A DNA stretch of 64,000 nt from Singulisphaera acidiphila DSM 18658 (GCF_000242455.2 NC_019892.1:3782001-3846000); one strand, 5' to 3'; positions 17,130-25,730 are shown, counted from the first letter of the stretch. The notes: a model not told the origin generated them from the sequence alone. Made by a program: numbers and translations.

Positions 17130-18317
17130 TCAACCACGAAACACGACCGCGGGTTCCAGCACGATGACCCGCCGCACGCTCACCAGGCTGGCCAGGATGC
17201 AGATCAAGACGACCGCGCAGGCCGTGATCGGCAAGATCGGCCAGTAGGGAAAGAAGGCGAGCTCCGTTCCTTCGTTGACCATCCCGAACAAGGCGCCGAG
17301 TCCCACGCCGATGCCGTAGCCGAGCAGGCCGACCACCGTCGCCTGAAGCAGGATCATTTTGACGATCCGGAGATTGGTCGCCCCCATCGCCTTCAGGGCA
17401 CCAAACTGTTTCAGATTCTCAAGCGTGAAATTGTAGAATGTCTGGCCGGCGATCGCCGTCCCGACCAAGAATCCGAGCGCCGCGGTGATCCCGAAATTGA
17501 TCGGAATCCCGGTGTACTTGAAGTAGTACCCCATCGTCTTCCAGATAAACTGCTCGCTTGTCAGAGCGCCGAGACCGGTCTGCCGGCGAATCTGCTCGGC
17601 AACCTCTTCCGGCTTCCTGCCCGGCTCGGTCTTGGCCAGCACGTAGGAAAGGATCTTCCGTTCCTGGGGCGCGAACAGCTTGGCTCGCGAATATGTCGTG
17701 TACACGACCGGATTTGACTGGAACGTTCGCGTGGCCTCGCAGACGCCAACGATGATCGCCCGATGGTCGTTCATCTCGAGTTCCTTGCCGACGAACCAAT
17801 CGTAGTCCTCGTAGATCTCCTTGGGCTGGTTGGGGAAGAGCTTGGGGAGCCGGTTCTTGTCGATGATGATGGCATCGGGCCGGCGGAGCGCCTGGCGACT
17901 GCCGGCGAGGATTCGACTTGGGGGGGGAGCGCCCACCATCGACGAGTCGTCAAGGCCGATCAAGATCACCTGCTCGATCACCTCCTGCTTCTTGCCGTCC
18001 CGATCGTACGAGTTGAGCTTCGCACGCGCCTGGCCCTTGTAGAGTGGGACCGCCCAAAGGACGCCGTCGACCCCACGGACCCGGTAGAGGTTGTTCTCGA
18101 TCATCGGCTTGACGTCGTCGACAAACCGGACGTTCGGGTCCATCACCCAGAGATCGGCCCCCGTGATATCGATGATCTGCCCGGCGGTCCGCCGCATCAG
18201 GCCACAGAAGATCGAGCCCTGCTGCATAATCAGGAGCGCCGAGAAGGTCAGCCCCATGACGATTCCCAGGAACTTCGCTCGATCACCCACCAGCATCTTC
18301 AGCGCGATCCAGGACAT
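17130..18317 (-). CDS. FtsX-type ABC exporter permease (DevC-like)
   Basis: A 395-residue membrane protein with the FtsX/MacB layout: one N-terminal helix (AKFLGIVMGLTFSALLIM), a large extracytoplasmic domain (about 45-265, including ITGADLWVMDPNVRF) and three C-terminal helices in the FtsX domain. DevC-like proteins join a HlyD adaptor and a DevA-type ATPase, as here, to export lipids, glycolipids or toxic compounds. GGGGAGGAG lies 7 bases before ATG 18317. It follows the TetR gene after only 36 bases. Confidence 0.85.
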   Translation of the reverse strand: MSWIALKMLVGDRAKFLGIVMGLTFSALLIMQQGSIFCGLMRRTAGQIIDITGADLWVMDPNVRFVDDVKPMIENNLYRVRGVDGVLWAVPLYKGQARAKLNSYDRDGKKQEVIEQVILIGLDDSSMVGAPPPSRILAGSRQALRRPDAIIIDKNRLPKLFPNQPKEIYEDYDWFVGKELEMNDHRAIIVGVCEATRTFQSNPVVYTTYSRAKLFAPQERKILSYVLAKTEPGRKPEEVAEQIRRQTGLGALTSEQFIWKTMGYYFKYTGIPINFGITAALGFLVGTAIAGQTFYNFTLENLKQFGALKAMGATNLRIVKMILLQATVVGLLGYGIGVGLGALFGMVNEGTELAFFPYWPILPITACAVVLICILASLVSVRRVIVLEPAVVFRG

Positions 18318-18353
18318 TGCCGTTCTCCTCCCCGTTCCCTCGTGACAAGGCCG

Positions 18354-19019
18354 TCAACGCCCTGAGATCGACTCGCCCACCCTCGACTCCCCCGCCTCGT
18401 TCAAAGGCGGGACCAGACCCAAGGCCGCCAGGCAAAAGGTGGCGATATGCTCGGTCAGGAATTCGAGGTCAAGCGCCTCAAATGCCTCGGTCCCGATCAA
18501 ACGCTCGGAAACCGGGCGGGCCATCTTGTAGTGAAGGCACTGACCGATCACGCTGAAGGCAAGAGCGTGAAGCCGCCGCTCATCCGCCTCGCCACAGACC
18601 TTGCGGAGAATCCCCAACAACCGCTCGAACCGGGGCCGGATCGCATCGCGAACGAGGACCTCCGAAGCCGACGTCGGCTGGAGCATTTCCCGGAGAATCA
18701 ACGTGTGGTGCCACTTCGGATGCCCTCGAAGCGACAGGACATGGCTCAAAAAGTGGTGGAGATAACGGCGGAGCTGTTCGGCCGGCTCCGCTTGCTGAAA
18801 GACCGAGTCGGGCAACACTTCACTGCCGCATCGGTGCGCCTCGAGAACCGCCTCGGTATAGAGCCGCTCTTTATCGCCGAAGTGGTAGTTGATCGCCGCG
18901 AGGTTCACACCGGCCCGGCGACAAATCGAACGGACTCGCGCCGCGTCGAAACCCTTCTCGGCAAACTCCTCGCCGGCCGCCTCAAGCAACCGCGTCTTCG
19001 TCTGGTCGGGAATAGCCAT
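18354..19019 (-). CDS. TetR-family regulator of the exporter operon (CecR-like)
   Basis: A 221-residue repressor. Residues about 5-55 form the TetR HTH (LLEAAGEEFAEKGF, VRSICRRAGVNLAAINYHFG, DKERLYTEAV). The C-terminal ligand-binding half resembles the CecR/DUF1956 class, which in enterobacteria controls an HlyD-ABC exporter operon. ATG 19019 is chosen because GAGGTGA lies just upstream; ten codons further up are open but lie inside the operator. It is the first gene of TetR-permease-ATPase-HlyD, so it probably represses its own operon and is released by the exported compound or a mimic. Confidence 0.88.
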   Translation of the reverse strand: MAIPDQTKTRLLEAAGEEFAEKGFDAARVRSICRRAGVNLAAINYHFGDKERLYTEAVLEAHRCGSEVLPDSVFQQAEPAEQLRRYLHHFLSHVLSLRGHPKWHHTLILREMLQPTSASEVLVRDAIRPRFERLLGILRKVCGEADERRLHALAFSVIGQCLHYKMARPVSERLIGTEAFEALDLEFLTEHIATFCLAALGLVPPLNEAGESRVGESISGR

Positions 19020-19032
19020 CGTCACCTCGTTC

Positions 19033-19093
19033 TGAAACGACCGTTTCAAACAGCCGTTTGAAACAACTGTATGGTCTTCCCAAAAAGAGTCAA
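19033..19093 (-). promoter_or_regulatory. Promoter and palindromic operators of the TetR-exporter operon
   Basis: Read on the minus strand, TTGACT (19088-19093), a 16-base spacer and TACAGT (19066-19071) form a sigma-70-type promoter. Directly downstream lie two overlapping palindromes: 19043-19064 (GTTTCAAAC, 4-base spacer, GTTTGAAAC) and 19033-19048 (TGAAACG, AC, CGTTTCA). Palindromes of this size between -10 and the start codon are typical TetR operators; repression by the first gene of the operon is inferred. Confidence 0.75.
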
Positions 19094-19182
19094 GGCCAAT
19101 TGATGTGAGCGACGGGTTAACGCCAAGATGCTAACGTCGAAAGGTCGTTGAGAAGCTTGACCGAGCCAACTTCTTAATCACC

Positions 19183-19210
19183 TTGTTTTGCCAAGAAAAT
19201 AAGAGATAAT
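19183..19210 (+). promoter_or_regulatory. Candidate promoter of the AbiEi-like gene
   Basis: TTGTTT (19183-19188), 16 bases, then GATAAT (19205-19210) in an AT-rich stretch. It precedes the operator-like repeats and the ATG at 19266. Confidence 0.5.
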
Positions 19211-19211
19211 A

Positions 19212-19265
19212 GGAAAATCAGTCCATTTTCGCGGAAAACCCCAAGTTTTCCTGCACAGGAAAACT
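19212..19265 (+). promoter_or_regulatory. Array of GGAAAAC/GTTTTCC half-sites before the AbiEi-like gene
   Basis: Five alternating half-sites are visible: GGAAAAT 19212-19218, ATTTTC 19225-19230, GGAAAAC 19233-19239, GTTTTCC 19245-19251 and GGAAAAC 19258-19264. The last two form the perfect palindrome GTTTTCCTGCACAGGAAAAC (19245-19264), which ends two bases before the ATG. AbiEi-type antitoxins are known to repress their own promoters by binding inverted repeats, so this is a likely autoregulatory operator; binding is inferred. Confidence 0.6.
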
Positions 19266-20369
19266 ATGACATTCAGGAAATCTCCTACTGAAGACGAGCT
19301 CGTAATCTTTCTTAAAGAGGGTCGAGTTCAACTGCCTCCCCTCTGCCTGGAGGTGGAGGAGGGCTCTCCGTTGCGTCGGGGCGGGGGGCCTGACGCCTTC
19401 GTCCGCATGGATTGGGACGGGCGACGCTACCGATTCGTGGTCGAGTGCAAGCGTCTTTGGACTCCGAAAGCCCTCTCCGAAACGATCGAACAGGCGCGTC
19501 GTTACGCACGCCCCCCGGATTTTTATCCGCTGGTCGTCGTGCCTTATCTCCCCGCGTCGAGGCTCACGGAGTTGGAGACGGCCGGAGTGAGCGGGATTGA
19601 CCTTTGCGGAAATGGCGTCGTCGTCGTACCAAAGGAACTCCTCGTCTACCGTTCAGGGTGCCCGAACCAGTTCCGATCCGAGGACGAGATCAAGAACGTG
19701 TTCCGTGGAAACAGCTCGCTGGCCGCGCGAGTGTTTCTCCTCGTTCCCGAATACAAGTCGGTCCAAGCGGCAGAGCGTGAGATCCAGAGACGCGGTGGAA
19801 GCATTACGCTTCCCACGGTGTCGAAGGTCTGTAAGAGCTTGGAATCAATGTTGGTCATCGAGCGGAAGAGGGGAGAGGGGAGTTCCGCGCGCCAACTCCG
19901 ACTGCTCCAGCCAGATAAACTCTTGGACCTCCTCGAGACGAACTACGTTCCCCCCGCAGTGACGGACACCATCCGTGGCAAGACGAAGCTCTCGGCCCAG
20001 GCCTTTCGGGAAAAACTGAAATTCAGCAGACGATCAGGATCGAGGATGGTTCAGACAGGCTTTGGGTCCGTCGGCAACTATGCTGTAATGGCGACCGAGC
20101 CCATGCAATACTTCTACGCTTCAGACATCGCTCGTACCCTTGAGGCACTAGGGGACGCGTTTGAGGCCGGCGACCGCTTCGCCAACATCATGTTAAGCGA
20201 GACGAAAGACCACACCGTCTATTTCGACGAGAGACCGGGGTTCGTGGCCTCCCCCTTGCAGGCATACCTGGAGCTTGCAAGGGGTGACAAGCGGTCGAAA
20301 GAAACGGCAACGCAAATCCGCCGCGCGATCCTTGAGCCACTCGAACGGCTGCTGGCAGGGGATCGTTGA
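19266..20369 (+). CDS. Orphan AbiEi-like regulator with PD-ExK-type N-terminal domain
   Basis: A 367-residue protein. Residues about 25-135 look like a restriction-endonuclease fold: PD at 42-43, then FVVECK with Glu60 and Lys62, the PD-(D/E)xK pattern. Residues about 145-225 form a winged helix (SLAARVFLLVPEY, ITLPTVSKVCKSLESM, then a basic wing). The C-terminus (VMATEPMQYFYASDI; VASPLQAYLELARGDKR) resembles AbiEi-family antitoxins. In AbiEi/AbiEii pairs a nucleotidyltransferase toxin follows; here the next gene encodes a membrane protein, so the partner is missing. The upstream DNA is AT-rich and carries operator-like repeats. It may be a stand-alone DNA-binding or defence-derived protein; nuclease activity is unproven. 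Confidence 0.6.
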   Translation: MTFRKSPTEDELVIFLKEGRVQLPPLCLEVEEGSPLRRGGGPDAFVRMDWDGRRYRFVVECKRLWTPKALSETIEQARRYARPPDFYPLVVVPYLPASRLTELETAGVSGIDLCGNGVVVVPKELLVYRSGCPNQFRSEDEIKNVFRGNSSLAARVFLLVPEYKSVQAAEREIQRRGGSITLPTVSKVCKSLESMLVIERKRGEGSSARQLRLLQPDKLLDLLETNYVPPAVTDTIRGKTKLSAQAFREKLKFSRRSGSRMVQTGFGSVGNYAVMATEPMQYFYASDIARTLEALGDAFEAGDRFANIMLSETKDHTVYFDERPGFVASPLQAYLELARGDKRSKETATQIRRAILEPLERLLAGDR

Positions 20370-20538
20370 TGGATCCTTTATTCTCAAGCCTCCTCGACTT
20401 GCTCCATGAACGAGCTTTGAATGGATTCGGAAGTTGCTTGGCGAGACGGAGGGACTCGCTTAGAATGGACGAACGCCAGCCGGAACTTGACTGACGCCCT
20501 TCGCCGAATGCGAACGCCCCACCGAGTCGAGTCACCCC

Positions 20539-21369
20539 ATGGATCAGGAACGCGAACAACATCGACGAACCTACCGACTCTGCCGATTGGGATTCGGACT
20601 GCTCTCGTTCGCGCTGCTGGTGGCGTGCGTCACCATGGTCTTAGGGCTGATCGGGCTCTTCTTCCGACCCCGGGCGATCATCTGGATCTTCCGGACGCCG
20701 TTATGGCACTGGAGCGATGTGCCGGTCGTCTGGGGAAGCTTGCTGGGGACGTACCTGCTCTGGGGCCGTTGGTCCGACGCCGGTTGGCAGCGCCGGAGCG
20801 GCCTTCTCCTGCTCATGTGCACCTGTGATGCGGTGCTCTGGTTTCTCGAGCACGGGGGCGAGCTCGGCCTGCGGCTCAGCGAGGTCGGGCACGAGTGGTT
20901 GCGGATGGAAATCGGGCAGGCGCTAGGCTGGGCGCAGTTCGCGCTCATCGCCAGCCTTTCCTGCGACTTGATGGCCCATCTCGGTGTCGAGCAGGCGCCG
21001 GAGGCGGGGAAGTCGACGCGTTCCCTGGCGGCCACGGGGGCCATCGTCTGGTTCTTCTACTTCCTCGAGCAAACCACCTGGCACGCCTGGCCCTTGCGGC
21101 AGAGGCAGTTGGACTCACTCGAGTCGCTCCTCCTCTTCCTTGGCTTCACCATGATCTCCACGATCACCCTGATCCAGGTCACCGCGCTCTCGGTGGCCAC
21201 GACCAAGCAGGCCGGGCGGATGGTGGCGGAGATGGATCGGGAGGACCAGGAACACGACCTGTTCCGGGCCCCCTCAGAAACCGACTTCGACCTGCTCTCG
21301 GTACAGCACTCCGAAGCGTCCTCAGGCTGGGCGGAATCGGGCTCCCGAGGCAATAACGACGGTTTCTGA
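20539..21369 (+). CDS. Multi-pass membrane protein of unknown function
   Basis: A 276-residue protein with about six hydrophobic segments (GLLSFALLVACVTMVLGLIG; SLLGTYLLWG; LLLLMCTCDAVLWFL; ALGWAQFALIASLSCDL; ATGAIVWFFYFLEQTTW; LLLFLGFTMISTITLIQVTAL) and an acidic cytoplasmic tail (EMDREDQEHDLF). No family was recognised. ATG 20539 follows the AbiEi-like gene after 169 bases; it has no nucleotidyltransferase motif and so is not an AbiEii partner. It converges on ispH. Confidence 0.6.
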   Translation: MDQEREQHRRTYRLCRLGFGLLSFALLVACVTMVLGLIGLFFRPRAIIWIFRTPLWHWSDVPVVWGSLLGTYLLWGRWSDAGWQRRSGLLLLMCTCDAVLWFLEHGGELGLRLSEVGHEWLRMEIGQALGWAQFALIASLSCDLMAHLGVEQAPEAGKSTRSLAATGAIVWFFYFLEQTTWHAWPLRQRQLDSLESLLLFLGFTMISTITLIQVTALSVATTKQAGRMVAEMDREDQEHDLFRAPSETDFDLLSVQHSEASSGWAESGSRGNNDGF

Positions 21370-21407
21370 GTTTCTGAAAGCGTGTGTGCGGAAGCCGAAC
21401 CGACTCG

Positions 21408-21429
21408 TAGGGTGGTCACACCCACCCTA
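21408..21429. terminator. Hairpin between converging genes
   Basis: TAGGGTGG (21408-21415) and CCACCCTA (21422-21429) form an 8-base stem with a 6-base loop. It lies between the ends of the membrane-protein gene and ispH. The motif GGGTGG...CCACCC recurs in the inverted repeat at 51.1 kb. Confidence 0.5.
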
Positions 21430-21546
21430 TAAAAGAGGGCATGACCTACCCGATTTTGCCCTTGAGAGCGGAGGGGACCAGCACCCGAGCACCCGCCGCT
21501 TCAGGAATAGCCGGACGTTGGGGCTAGTTCCAACGCCCGATGGCAT

Positions 21547-22506
21547 TCAGTCCGAACCCGCCAAGGAGACGGGGGCCGGGAGAAGTTCGCGGAGCGACTT
21601 GGGCAGGGGGAAGTGGACGTTCTCCTCGCGAACCCACTCCTCCTGAATCGTCGCGCCGAAGGTTCGCTGAAGGTATTCGATGCACTCCTGAACCACGTCT
21701 TCAGGCGCACTGGCACCGGCCGTAATCAAGACGGTCTCCACCCCCTCGAACCACTCGGCGCAAATTTCCGCCACGCCATCAATCAAATGCGAGTGCGGGC
21801 CAAGCCCCTTGGCGATCTCAGCAAGCCGCTTGCTGTTCGAGCTGTTCTGGCTGCCCAGCACCAAGACCACTTCCGCCTGCTGCGCCAGCTCTCGCACCGC
21901 TTCCTGGCGATTCTGAGTCGCGTAGCAAATGTCATCCTTGGGAGGATTATCGATCAGCGGAAACTTCTTCCGGAGCGCCGAGATCACCTGGTTCGCGTCA
22001 TCAACGCTCAAGGTCGTCTGAGTAAGATAGGCAATCTTGGACGGGTCAGCGACTTCCAGCCGTTCGACGTCCTCGGCCGTTTCAACCAGGATCATCCGGT
22101 CAGGGGCTTCCCCCATCGTCCCGATGACCTCGTCATGGCCTTCGTGACCGATCAGGATAATCGTGTAGCCTTCGCGGGCGTATTTGACAGCTTCGAGGTG
22201 GACTTTGGTGACGAGGGGGCAGGTGGCATCGATCGCCCGGAGGTTGCGCTGGCGGGCCTGTTCGCGAATTTGGGGCGAGACGCCGTGGGCGCTGTAGAGT
22301 AGGGGGGCACCCTCGGGGACTTGTTCCAGCGATTCGACGAAGACGGTGCCTCGGCGGAGAAACCGTTCGACAACATACTTGTTGTGAACGATTTCATGGT
22401 AGACGTAGAGCGGGGCACCGAAAAAATCGAGCGCGCGCTCGAGACTTTCGATGGCCATGTTAACCCCGGCGCAAAAACCGCGGGGATTGGCCAGAATGAT
22501 CTTCAT
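21547..22506 (-). CDS. ispH: 4-hydroxy-3-methylbut-2-enyl diphosphate reductase
   Basis: A 319-residue IspH/LytB enzyme, the last step of the MEP isoprenoid pathway: it reduces HMBPP to IPP and DMAPP. The three cysteine ligands of the Fe-S cluster are in GFCAGV (Cys12), ATCPLVTKVH and DDICYATQNRQ. The substrate histidines (VYHEIVHNK; LIGHEGHDEV) and the TQTTLS motif are also present. Length fits the usual about 310 residues. It is transcribed away from pyrR, with a divergent gap of about 180 bases. Confidence 0.95.
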   Translation of the reverse strand: MKIILANPRGFCAGVNMAIESLERALDFFGAPLYVYHEIVHNKYVVERFLRRGTVFVESLEQVPEGAPLLYSAHGVSPQIREQARQRNLRAIDATCPLVTKVHLEAVKYAREGYTIILIGHEGHDEVIGTMGEAPDRMILVETAEDVERLEVADPSKIAYLTQTTLSVDDANQVISALRKKFPLIDNPPKDDICYATQNRQEAVRELAQQAEVVLVLGSQNSSNSKRLAEIAKGLGPHSHLIDGVAEICAEWFEGVETVLITAGASAPEDVVQECIEYLQRTFGATIQEEWVREENVHFPLPKSLRELLPAPVSLAGSD

Positions 22507-22690
22507 CGCGGGAAATCCTCCGGCGGGATCGAGTCCATGATGTTCCTATCCTAAGCGTTTGCCGGCCGGACGAAAAGACGGACAGTGCCGGGGGCCGTTT
22601 CGCCGGGAGGCCCGTCAGCTTGCAAGGCCCTGGGTGGATTGCTACGATCCGGGGCGGGCTTGGACGTTGAACGCACTCGAGAGGCCGCCG

Positions 22691-23236
22691 ATGACCGAGC
22701 GAGAATCTCGTCTCCGCGACGCCCAGGGGTTGGCGGAAATCCTGACCGAGATGGCGGGGCGGATCGCCAAGGATCGGTGTGCCGGAGCGCCGTTGCGTCT
22801 GGTCGGAATTCGTACGCGGGGTGTCACGATCGCAGAACGGCTCGCGTTACTTCTTGCTCCGCTCGTGGGTCAAGAGGTGCCGGTCGGTGCGGTCGACATC
22901 ACGCTCTATCGCGACGACCTGGGACAGGGAGAGCGCTGGCCGGTGCTCCGAGGCACCGAGATCGGCTTCGACGTGGAAGGGGCCGAGATCGTACTCGTCG
23001 ACGACGTCCTCTTCACCGGCCGGACGGTCCGCGCCGCGATCAACGCGGTCTGCGACCTGGGTCGGCCCGCTTGCGTCCGTCTGGCGGTGCTGGTCGATCG
23101 TGGCCATCGGGAAATCCCAATCCAGCCCGATGTCGCCGGACTGACGGTCACGACCGATCGGAGCGAGCGCGTCCGGGTCCGCGCCCGACCGATCGACCCG
23201 GTCGACGAAATCGTTCGGATCGCCTTCCCAAACTGA
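22691..23236 (+). CDS. pyrR: PyrR: pyr regulator / uracil phosphoribosyltransferase
   Basis: A 181-residue PRTase-fold protein with the PRPP-binding loop VLVDDVLFTGRTVRAAI. In Bacillus, PyrR binds pyr mRNA and causes attenuation when UMP is high, and it also has weak uracil phosphoribosyltransferase activity. Start ATG 22691 gives MTERESRLRDAQGL; the longer open frame from 22559 lacks homology. It is first in pyrR-pyrB-pyrC with a 46-base gap to pyrB, so it probably senses UMP for this operon. No PyrR-binding hairpin was firmly identified in the short leader. Confidence 0.9.
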   Translation: MTERESRLRDAQGLAEILTEMAGRIAKDRCAGAPLRLVGIRTRGVTIAERLALLLAPLVGQEVPVGAVDITLYRDDLGQGERWPVLRGTEIGFDVEGAEIVLVDDVLFTGRTVRAAINAVCDLGRPACVRLAVLVDRGHREIPIQPDVAGLTVTTDRSERVRVRARPIDPVDEIVRIAFPN

Positions 23237-23282
23237 CTATCCATGCCGAACCCCCGCAGGGGAGATCGACCAGATCAGATCT

Positions 23283-24278
23283 ATGGAACCGCACGCCTCG
23301 TCGACAACGCCGACGGCCTGGACCCGCAAGCACCTGCTCGGGCTTGAAGACCTCACGCGCGAAGAGATCGTGGCGATCCTCGACACGGCCGACTCGTTCG
23401 CGGAGATCTCGCAACGAAGCCGTAAGAAGGTCCCAGCGCTCCAAGGGCGCATCGTCTTCAACCTCTTCTTCGAGAACTCGACCCGCACGCGGACCAGCTT
23501 TAGCCTCGCCGCCAAGCGGCTCTCGGCCGACACCCAAGACTTCACCGCCAGCTCGTCGAGCCTCTCCAAGGGGGAGACGTTCATCGACACGGCCCGAAAT
23601 ATCGAGGCGATGGGGGCCGACCTCATGGTCGTCCGCCACTCCACCCCAGGTGCCCCTCACCTGCTGGCCCAGCACGTCAACTGCTCGATCATCAACGCAG
23701 GGGACGGCGCCCACGAGCATCCGACCCAAGGGCTGCTCGACCTGATGACCATCCGCCGCGCCAAAGGAAAAATCGAAGGGCTCACCGTCGCCCTGGTGGG
23801 GGACATCAGCCACTCCCGAGTCGCCCGGTCAAACATCTGGGGCCTCACCAAGCTGGGTGCGCGGGTGATCCTTTGCGGCCCGCCCACCTTGGTGCCCAAG
23901 AGCCTCGAACGGCTCGGCTGCGAGGTCGCCTACCACCTCGACGAGGTCTTACCCCACTGCGACGTGGTCAACGTGCTCCGAATCCAGTTCGAGCGGCAAG
24001 CCAAAGCGTTGTTTCCCACGGTCTCGGAGTATTCGCAGCTCTACGGGATGACGCAACAGCGGGTCCTCAAGGGAAAAGAGAACCTACTCGTCCTGGCCCC
24101 CGGCCCGATCAACCGCGGCGTCGAGTTGACGCCCGAAGTGGCCGACGGTCCGAATTCGGCCATTCTCGATCAGGTCACCAACGGGCTGGCGGTCCGCATG
24201 GCCGTGCTCTATCTCCTCAGCGGGAAGATGGAATCCAAAGGCGCCGGTGGTGACTCTTCAGCGGAAAGGGATACCTGA
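23283..24278 (+). CDS. pyrB: Aspartate carbamoyltransferase, catalytic chain
   Basis: A 331-residue enzyme that joins carbamoyl phosphate and L-aspartate to carbamoyl aspartate, the second step of pyrimidine synthesis. The carbamoyl-phosphate loop FFENSTRTRTSF, the HPTQGLLDLMTI segment and the aspartate-binding region (VLRIQFERQ) are conserved. No pyrI regulatory gene follows; pyrC does, with its start practically at the pyrB stop. Regulation is therefore expected through PyrR and not by a PyrI chain. Confidence 0.95.
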   Translation: MEPHASSTTPTAWTRKHLLGLEDLTREEIVAILDTADSFAEISQRSRKKVPALQGRIVFNLFFENSTRTRTSFSLAAKRLSADTQDFTASSSSLSKGETFIDTARNIEAMGADLMVVRHSTPGAPHLLAQHVNCSIINAGDGAHEHPTQGLLDLMTIRRAKGKIEGLTVALVGDISHSRVARSNIWGLTKLGARVILCGPPTLVPKSLERLGCEVAYHLDEVLPHCDVVNVLRIQFERQAKALFPTVSEYSQLYGMTQQRVLKGKENLLVLAPGPINRGVELTPEVADGPNSAILDQVTNGLAVRMAVLYLLSGKMESKGAGGDSSAERDT

Positions 24279-24279
24279 C

Positions 24280-25593
24280 TTGGTCACGATCCACATCACG
24301 GGCGGACGGATCATCGACCCCAGCCAGGAGATCGACCAGATCGGCGACCTCTGGATCAGCCGGGGGCACATTCTGCCGGCCGGCGGCGCGTCGGACGACG
24401 CCGAAGTGGTCATCGACGCCACCGGCCTGATCGTCTGCCCGGGCCTGATCGACGCCCACGTCCACCTGCGCGAACCGGGGAACGAAGAGGACGAGACGAT
24501 CGCCACCGGAGCGGCCTCGGCCTTGGCCGGCGGAATGACTTCGGTCGCCTGCATGCCCAACACGATCCCGGCACTCGACAACCAGGCGGCCGCCGAGTTC
24601 GTCATCCTCCAGGCCCAGCGCGCCCGCAAGGTAAACGTCTATCCGGTCGGGGCCGTCAGCAAGGGCCGCAAAGGGGAGGAATTGGCCGAGCTCGGCCAGT
24701 TGGTGGCCGGCGGCGCGGTCGGGTTCACCGACGACGGCGCACCGGTGGCCTCGGCCTCCTTGATGCGGCGGGCGCTCCAGTACGCCAAGATGTTCGACCG
24801 CGTCATCATGCAGCATTGCCAGGTGCCCGAGCTCACCGTCGGCGGCGTGATGAACGAAGGCTTCGAGTCAACGCGGCTCGGCCTGGGAGGAATGCCCGCC
24901 GCCGCTGAAGACATCATGGTCGCGCGAGACATTCGCCTGGCCGAGATCACCGGTGGCAGGCTCCACATTCAGCATATCTCCACAGCCCGATCGGTCGAGC
25001 TTGTCCGCGAAGGCAAGCGGCGAGGGGTTCGGGTCACCGCCGAGGCCTGCCCGCACCACTTCACCTTGACCGACGAACGGCTCCGCACGTTTGACTCGAA
25101 TTTCAAGATGAACCCGCCCCTGCGGACCTGGAGCGACGTCGAGGCCGTGATCGGCGGCCTCAAGGATGGAACGATCGAGATCCTCGCCACCGACCACGCT
25201 CCGCACGCCCCCGAGAAGAAGATGCGCGAGCTCGACCAGGCTCCCTTCGGCATCGTCGGGCTCGAAACCCTGGTGCCGATCTCCATCCTCGGCCTGATCG
25301 AGCCGGGGCACCTGACCTGGCCCGAGATGATCCGCAAGCTCACGGTCAACCCCGCCCAACTCCTGGGAATTCCCAAGGGGACCCTCCAGCCAGGCGCCGA
25401 CGCCGACGTCACCCTGATCGACCCTGAAGTCCGCTGGACGATCGACCCCTCGAAGTTCCTCTCCAAGAGCCGTAACACCCCCTACGGCGGCTGGGAAGTC
25501 CGCGGCCGTGCCCACACCGTGATCGTCGGCGGCGAAGTCCGCTACACGTTGGGCGGGATTGTGCAGCAAGGCTCGAAGGACAACTCCCAATAA
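24280..25593 (+). CDS. pyrC: Dihydroorotase (class I)
   Basis: A 437-residue amidohydrolase that cyclises carbamoyl aspartate to dihydroorotate. Metal-binding DAHVHLREPG, the following histidine in IMQHCQ, IQHIST, and catalytic Asp in ATDHAPH are all seen. TTG 24280 is chosen: it gives a family-like start (VTIHITGGRIIDP) and has GGAAAGG about 11 bases upstream, one base after the pyrB stop. GTG codons at 24247 or 24250 are alternatives that would overlap pyrB. It is the last gene of the operon and is followed by a strong terminator. Confidence 0.93.
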   Translation: MVTIHITGGRIIDPSQEIDQIGDLWISRGHILPAGGASDDAEVVIDATGLIVCPGLIDAHVHLREPGNEEDETIATGAASALAGGMTSVACMPNTIPALDNQAAAEFVILQAQRARKVNVYPVGAVSKGRKGEELAELGQLVAGGAVGFTDDGAPVASASLMRRALQYAKMFDRVIMQHCQVPELTVGGVMNEGFESTRLGLGGMPAAAEDIMVARDIRLAEITGGRLHIQHISTARSVELVREGKRRGVRVTAEACPHHFTLTDERLRTFDSNFKMNPPLRTWSDVEAVIGGLKDGTIEILATDHAPHAPEKKMRELDQAPFGIVGLETLVPISILGLIEPGHLTWPEMIRKLTVNPAQLLGIPKGTLQPGADADVTLIDPEVRWTIDPSKFLSKSRNTPYGGWEVRGRAHTVIVGGEVRYTLGGIVQQGSKDNSQ

Positions 25594-25696
25594 AATCAGA
25601 GCGTGTGAAAATAAGCCTCTTCTTTGGTGACGAGGCTTCGCTCCCACGGCCTGAGACCGGCACACCTCGTTCAAACGGGGTTGGAACATTTGCTGA

Positions 25697-25730
25697 AGGC
25701 GGGCGGGGAGCTGGCGCTCCCCGCTCGCCT
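25697..25730 (+). terminator. Strong terminator of the pyr operon
   Basis: A 15-base stem (25697-25711 with 25716-25730, one G-T pair) with a TGGC loop, containing GGCGGGCGGGGAGC, followed by TTTCG. It lies about 100 bases after pyrC. Confidence 0.7.

Noticed and set aside
20539..21369. AbiEii toxin partner for the AbiEi-like protein
   Set aside because: The product is a multi-pass membrane protein without nucleotidyltransferase motifs.
24247..24279. Upstream GTG starts for pyrC
   Set aside because: They would add residues not usual in dihydroorotases; TTG 24280 has a good ribosome site and a family-like N-terminus. It remains possible.
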